Below, in pieces: positions 5,771 through 7,628 of a stretch of 7,628 nucleotides of DNA. The stretch comes from Actinomycetes bacterium (lineage in GTDB: Bacteria; Actinomycetota; Actinomycetes; Actinomycetales; Cellulomonadaceae): contig JAFABT010000112.1 of NCBI GenBank assembly GCA_023425905.1, positions 1 through 7,628 on the forward strand, read 5' to 3'. Positions within the stretch are counted from its first letter, which is position 1. Each line of letters begins with the position of its first letter. Under the pieces are notes generated by a model that ran no database searches, had not been told where the DNA came from, and worked only from the letters and a program-made list of their open reading frames with translations. Made by a program: the position numbers and the translations under genes.

Positions 5771-6201
5771 GCGTGGTGTCCCTTCGCGAGCACGGTGTCG
5801 AGCATGAGCTGCATGTCCGCGTGGACGCGGGGGAGGTCGAGGTCGTCGCGGCCGACGAACATCCGGGTGAACTCCTCCTCGAGGAAGTCGCCGACCTCGT
5901 GGGCGAGGCGCTGGCCCTCGTCGGTGAGCGTGAGCAGCACGCGGCGGGCGTTGGCCCGGTCGGCGACCGTGCGGACGTAACCCTTCTCGACGAGGCCCGG
6001 CACGCGCTTGCTCACAGCGGCCTTGGTCACGCGCAGGCACTCGGCCATGTGCGTGATGTCGACCGGTTGGCTCTCCTCGAGGACCGTGAGGAAGGTGAAC
6101 TGGCTGATCGTGAGGCCCCACCGCGCGGTGAGGAGCTCGTCTGCGTACGCGTCGAGCGCCGAGACGAGATGGTTGAGGGTGAAGGTGATGCGCGAACTCA
6201 T
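5767..6201 (-). CDS. MarR-family transcriptional regulator
   Basis: The 144-residue length is typical for the family. The winged helix runs from about 28 to 95: ISQFTFLTVLEE, the HTH helices DITHMAECLRVTKAAVSKRVPGLVEKG (48-74), and the wing VADRANARRVLLTLT (79-93), in which Asp81 and Arg86/Arg87 are the conserved wing residues. Flanking helices (3-25 and 96-140) form the dimer interface. There is one cysteine (Cys55, in the HTH), so OhrR-type two-cysteine sensing is unlikely. It is first in an operon with the quinone reductase-like enzyme. A striking palindrome array lies immediately upstream and is probably its own operator. No Shine-Dalgarno sequence precedes the ATG at 6201, and a possible promoter places the transcript start at the ATG, so the mRNA may be leaderless. 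Confidence 0.93.
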   Translation of the reverse strand: MSSRITFTLNHLVSALDAYADELLTARWGLTISQFTFLTVLEESQPVDITHMAECLRVTKAAVSKRVPGLVEKGYVRTVADRANARRVLLTLTDEGQRLAHEVGDFLEEEFTRMFVGRDDLDLPRVHADMQLMLDTVLAKGHHA

Positions 6202-6208
6202 GCCGATG

Positions 6209-6237
6209 AGTCAACGGGTTGACACGCTAGTTGTCAA
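6209..6237 (-). promoter_or_regulatory. Possible leaderless promoter of the MarR/oxidoreductase operon
   Basis: Read on the - strand, TTGACA (6237 down to 6232) matches the -35 consensus exactly. After 17 bp comes TTGACT (6214 down to 6209), a weak -10 lacking the usual A at position 2. Seven bases later is the ATG at 6201. This would start transcription at about the first base of the ORF, consistent with the missing Shine-Dalgarno sequence. Both boxes are operator half-sites, so repressor binding would block the polymerase directly. Confidence 0.4.
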
Positions 6238-6269
6238 CCCGTTGACAACTAGCGTGTCAATGGGTTGAC
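6210..6269. promoter_or_regulatory. Three-site palindromic operator array, 23-bp period
   Basis: Three palindromes of the form GTCAAC-NN-GTTGAC lie at 6210-6223, 6233-6246 and 6256-6269. Their centres, at 6216.5, 6239.5 and 6262.5, are exactly 23 bp apart. Sites 1 and 2 are perfect. Site 3 has one changed base (GTCAAT). The array begins nine bases upstream of the MarR ATG and ends on the first base of the preceding gene's stop codon, filling the gap. Multiple palindromic sites over the promoter of a marR-type gene are the usual sign of autoregulation, so the MarR protein encoded next door is the likely ligand (inference). The central site extends further, to TTGTCAAC-CC-GTTGACAA. Confidence 0.85.
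6219..6260. repeat. Perfect 20-bp inverted repeat with 2-bp centre
   Basis: Bases 6219-6238 are exactly complementary in reverse to 6241-6260, around a central CC at 6239-6240. The arms include the central operator site, half of each outer site, and the spacers (CGCTAG on the left, CTAGCG on the right), so the symmetry goes beyond the binding half-sites. In RNA this would make a long hairpin just after the stop of the isomerase/DinB-fold gene and before the MarR start. It could therefore also act as a terminator or attenuator on the - strand. Confidence 0.9.
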
Positions 6270-6928
6270 TACCCCTGCTCGACGCGGGTGCGCAAGGTTG
6301 CGAGGCCGGGCCCGGTCAGTTCGTCGAGGTATGCAGCCCGGCCTGCCATCGCCATGACGAGGGCGAGCGTCGGGCCCGTGACCAGCGGACCGGCCCCTGA
6401 GGCGAACGGCCCGTCGTCCGCGCGCAGCTCGAGCCCGGCGACACGCGTCCGGCTCGGGACGGCGAAGTCGCGTCGGGCGAAGTACTCCGCGACGGGCGTG
6501 AGGGCGTCGGGGCTCGGGGCGCGGGGGAGGCCGAGCGGGCGCCGGATGTCTTGGGCGTGGACGACGACTTCACCCAGGAACGCCGCGGTGTCGCCGGACG
6601 CGGCGATCGTGCTGCGGAGGACCGCCTGGAACCGCTCGAGCGTCTCCGCCGGGGTGCGGCCCTTGTGCTCGGCGAGCCGCCGCTGGTTGTGGACGTCTGG
6701 TCGGAACCTCGCGCCGACGATGCTGCGCAGCCACGCCCACCTGCCCACGCTCGCCGCAGCCGTGAGGTGCGCGACGACGTCCTCGACGTCCCACTCGCCG
6801 CACAGGGTTCGCTCGCGCCACTGCTCGGGGCGCAGGTCGGCGAGGTCCGTTGCGAGGTGGGCGCGCTCGGCGTGCATGAGCTCCCACAGGCGGGCGCTGC
6901 TCCCGGTGGGAGATGTGCGAGGGCTCAT
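6269..6928 (-). CDS. Maleylpyruvate isomerase family, mycothiol-dependent / DinB-fold protein
   Basis: This 219-residue protein starts at the ATG at 6928, which has AGGAG seven bases upstream. The reading frame is open to 7000, but the extra N-terminus would overlap the divergent promoter region and start codon. The N-terminal four-helix metal-binding domain shows LCGEWDVEDVVAHL (42-55) and LGEVVVHAQDIRRPLG (118-133). His54, Glu120 and His124 match the H ... E-x3-H metal triad of mycothiol-dependent maleylpyruvate isomerase and DinB-like proteins. The family uses the metal and the actinobacterial thiol mycothiol in isomerisation or thiol-transfer reactions, but most members have no known substrate. 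A C-terminal domain (about 150-215) follows. The gene is divergent from an HxlR regulator, its likely controller, and ends against the operator array of the MarR operon. Confidence 0.9.
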   Translation of the reverse strand: MSPRTSPTGSSARLWELMHAERAHLATDLADLRPEQWRERTLCGEWDVEDVVAHLTAAASVGRWAWLRSIVGARFRPDVHNQRRLAEHKGRTPAETLERFQAVLRSTIAASGDTAAFLGEVVVHAQDIRRPLGLPRAPSPDALTPVAEYFARRDFAVPSRTRVAGLELRADDGPFASGAGPLVTGPTLALVMAMAGRAAYLDELTGPGLATLRTRVEQG

Positions 6929-6999
6929 CGGGCGGCTCCTTGCCGTCGTCACTACTGATTCCGTAGCGGCAACTATTCTTCTCAAAGTACGATGTGTCA
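6929..6999. promoter_or_regulatory. Divergent promoter region between the HxlR and isomerase-family genes
   Basis: This 71-bp gap separates two divergently transcribed genes and is markedly AT-richer than the rest of the window around 6970-6990. On + a possible -10 TATTCT lies at 6974-6979, about 20 bases before the HxlR start, without a clear -35. Dyads present are TTGCCG (6940-6945) / CGGCAA (6967-6972) and CTAC (6952-6955) / GTAG (6963-6966), which could hold an HxlR-type operator. The isomerase-family ribosome site is also here. Individual elements are tentative, but the promoter role of the gap is well supported by the gene directions. Confidence 0.55.
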
Positions 7000-7628
7000 A
7001 TGGGATCTCGACGGTCGTACGGCTCGTACAACGACGGCTGCGCGGCCGCCCATGCGCTCGACCTCGTGGGGGACCGGTGGACGATGATCATCGTGCGCGA
7101 GCTGCTGCTCGGGCCCAAGAGGTTCACGGACATCCAGCGCGACGTCCTCGGGATCGGGCCGGCCGTCCTCACCCAACGCCTCCACGACCTCGAGGGCAGC
7201 GGCGTCCTCCGGCGGCGCCAGCTGCCCGGCCAAGGGCGCGTCGACGTGTACGAGCTCACCGACTGGGGGCGCCGGCTCGAAGACGTGAACACCGCGCTGT
7301 CGCGGTGGGCCGTGGAGTCTCCCAGGCTGCCGCTCGAGGCGGAGATGAGCCCGGACACCGTCGTCCTCGCGATGCGGGCCCATGCTCGGCCCGCGCCGGG
7401 GGTGGACGGGCAGCGGCTCGTCGCGCTCGCCCTCACGGACTCGCGCCGGGACGACGCGGCGCCTGTGGCGTACCTCGCGCGGGTGTCGCCGGCCAGCACG
7501 ACGGTCGAGCGCGTCGCCGAGCCGGGCCGGGCCGACGCGGAGGTGTCGACGACGACGCGCGACTGGAAGGCCTGCATCATCGGCGGCATCGCGCTCGAGG
7601 AGCTGCCCGGGGTCGAGGTGACGGGGGA
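7000..7628 (+). CDS. HxlR-family transcriptional regulator with C-terminal extension (3' end outside window)
   Basis: The frame from ATG 7000 is open to the window end: 209 codons with no stop. Residues 6-105 are a complete HxlR winged helix. RSYGSYNDGCAAAHALDLVG leads into DRWTMIIVRELLLGPKRFTDI, then LTQRLHDLEGSGVLRRRQL and the wing VYELTDWGRRLEDV, with WAV closing the dimer helix. Cys14 is the conserved N-terminal cysteine position of HxlR proteins. About 100 further residues follow, ending DWKACIIGGIALEEL near the edge. Many actinobacterial HxlR proteins carry a C-terminal SCP2-like ligand domain of this length, and this is probably one. No Shine-Dalgarno sequence is visible. An in-frame GTG at 6994 is an alternative start. 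It probably controls the divergent mycothiol-dependent isomerase/DinB-fold gene. Confidence 0.92.
   Translation, partial: MGSRRSYGSYNDGCAAAHALDLVGDRWTMIIVRELLLGPKRFTDIQRDVLGIGPAVLTQRLHDLEGSGVLRRRQLPGQGRVDVYELTDWGRRLEDVNTALSRWAVESPRLPLEAEMSPDTVVLAMRAHARPAPGVDGQRLVALALTDSRRDDAAPVAYLARVSPASTTVERVAEPGRADAEVSTTTRDWKACIIGGIALEELPGVEVTG

Noticed and set aside
5771..6214. Upstream extension of the oxidoreductase frame
   Set aside because: It reads through the MarR gene in another frame as His/Arg/Pro-rich sequence. The ATGA overlap at 5767-5770 gives the natural start.
6210..6269. Insertion-sequence end, attachment site or replication iterons
   Set aside because: There is no transposase, integrase or replication gene nearby, no target duplication was seen, and the position directly before a MarR gene is better explained as an operator.
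6570..7589. 339-codon open frame on the - strand opposite the HxlR gene
   Set aside because: It has no motifs and spans the divergent promoter region. The + strand HxlR reading is unmistakable.
1..7628. CRISPR array, tRNA, rRNA or riboswitch
   Set aside because: No repeat-spacer pattern, cloverleaf or recognisable aptamer was seen by eye. Gene-free gaps are all under about 160 bp.

Overview
The window is very GC-rich DNA (roughly 70 percent by eye, with G or C at most third codon positions). It looks like a chromosomal segment of a high-GC actinobacterium. Support comes from a mycothiol-dependent maleylpyruvate isomerase/DinB-type protein, a ScoMcrA-type head domain, GTG starts, 4-bp start/stop overlaps and hairpin terminators without T-tracts. 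A Micrococcales genus such as a Cellulomonas relative would fit, but the genus is a guess. I see no tRNA, rRNA, CRISPR array, insertion sequence or phage gene.

Layout. (1) At 1-657 on + lies the 3' end of a two-helix membrane protein, coupled by a GTGA overlap to a short YtrA-type GntR regulator. (2) At 658-778 is a gene-free gap with a long hairpin and a four-tract G-quadruplex motif. (3) At 779-1453 on + is an FCD-type GntR regulator. It ends inside a nearly perfect 52-nt hairpin that separates it from a convergent operon. (4) At 3378-1490 on - is a TSUP/TauE-like permease coupled by an ATGA overlap to an ornithine cyclodeaminase/mu-crystallin family enzyme, probably a transport-plus-catabolism pair. 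(5) At 4996-3539 on - are an NAD(P)-binding epimerase/reductase and, 24 bp downstream, a small protein with a ScoMcrA-like head domain and a C-terminal zinc ribbon. (6) At 6201-5093 on - is a MarR regulator coupled by an ATGA overlap to an NQO1/MdaB-like flavodoxin-fold oxidoreductase. (7) At 6928-6269 on - is the mycothiol-dependent isomerase/DinB-fold protein. (8) From 7000 on + a divergent HxlR regulator with a C-terminal extension runs off the window.

The window is mostly small local regulons: four transcription factors of four types (YtrA-GntR, FCD-GntR, MarR, HxlR), each beside a likely target. The most striking non-coding signal is at 6210-6269. Six half-sites (GTCAAC/GTTGAC) form three palindromes whose centres are exactly 23 bp apart. 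They are embedded in a perfect 20-bp inverted repeat with a 2-bp centre and fill the gap in front of the MarR gene. It reads as a multi-site autoregulatory operator, and its half-sites also supply the -35 and -10 of what looks like a leaderless promoter. I found no clearly new defence or mobile system. The head-domain/zinc-ribbon protein and the operator array are the best candidates for something undescribed.
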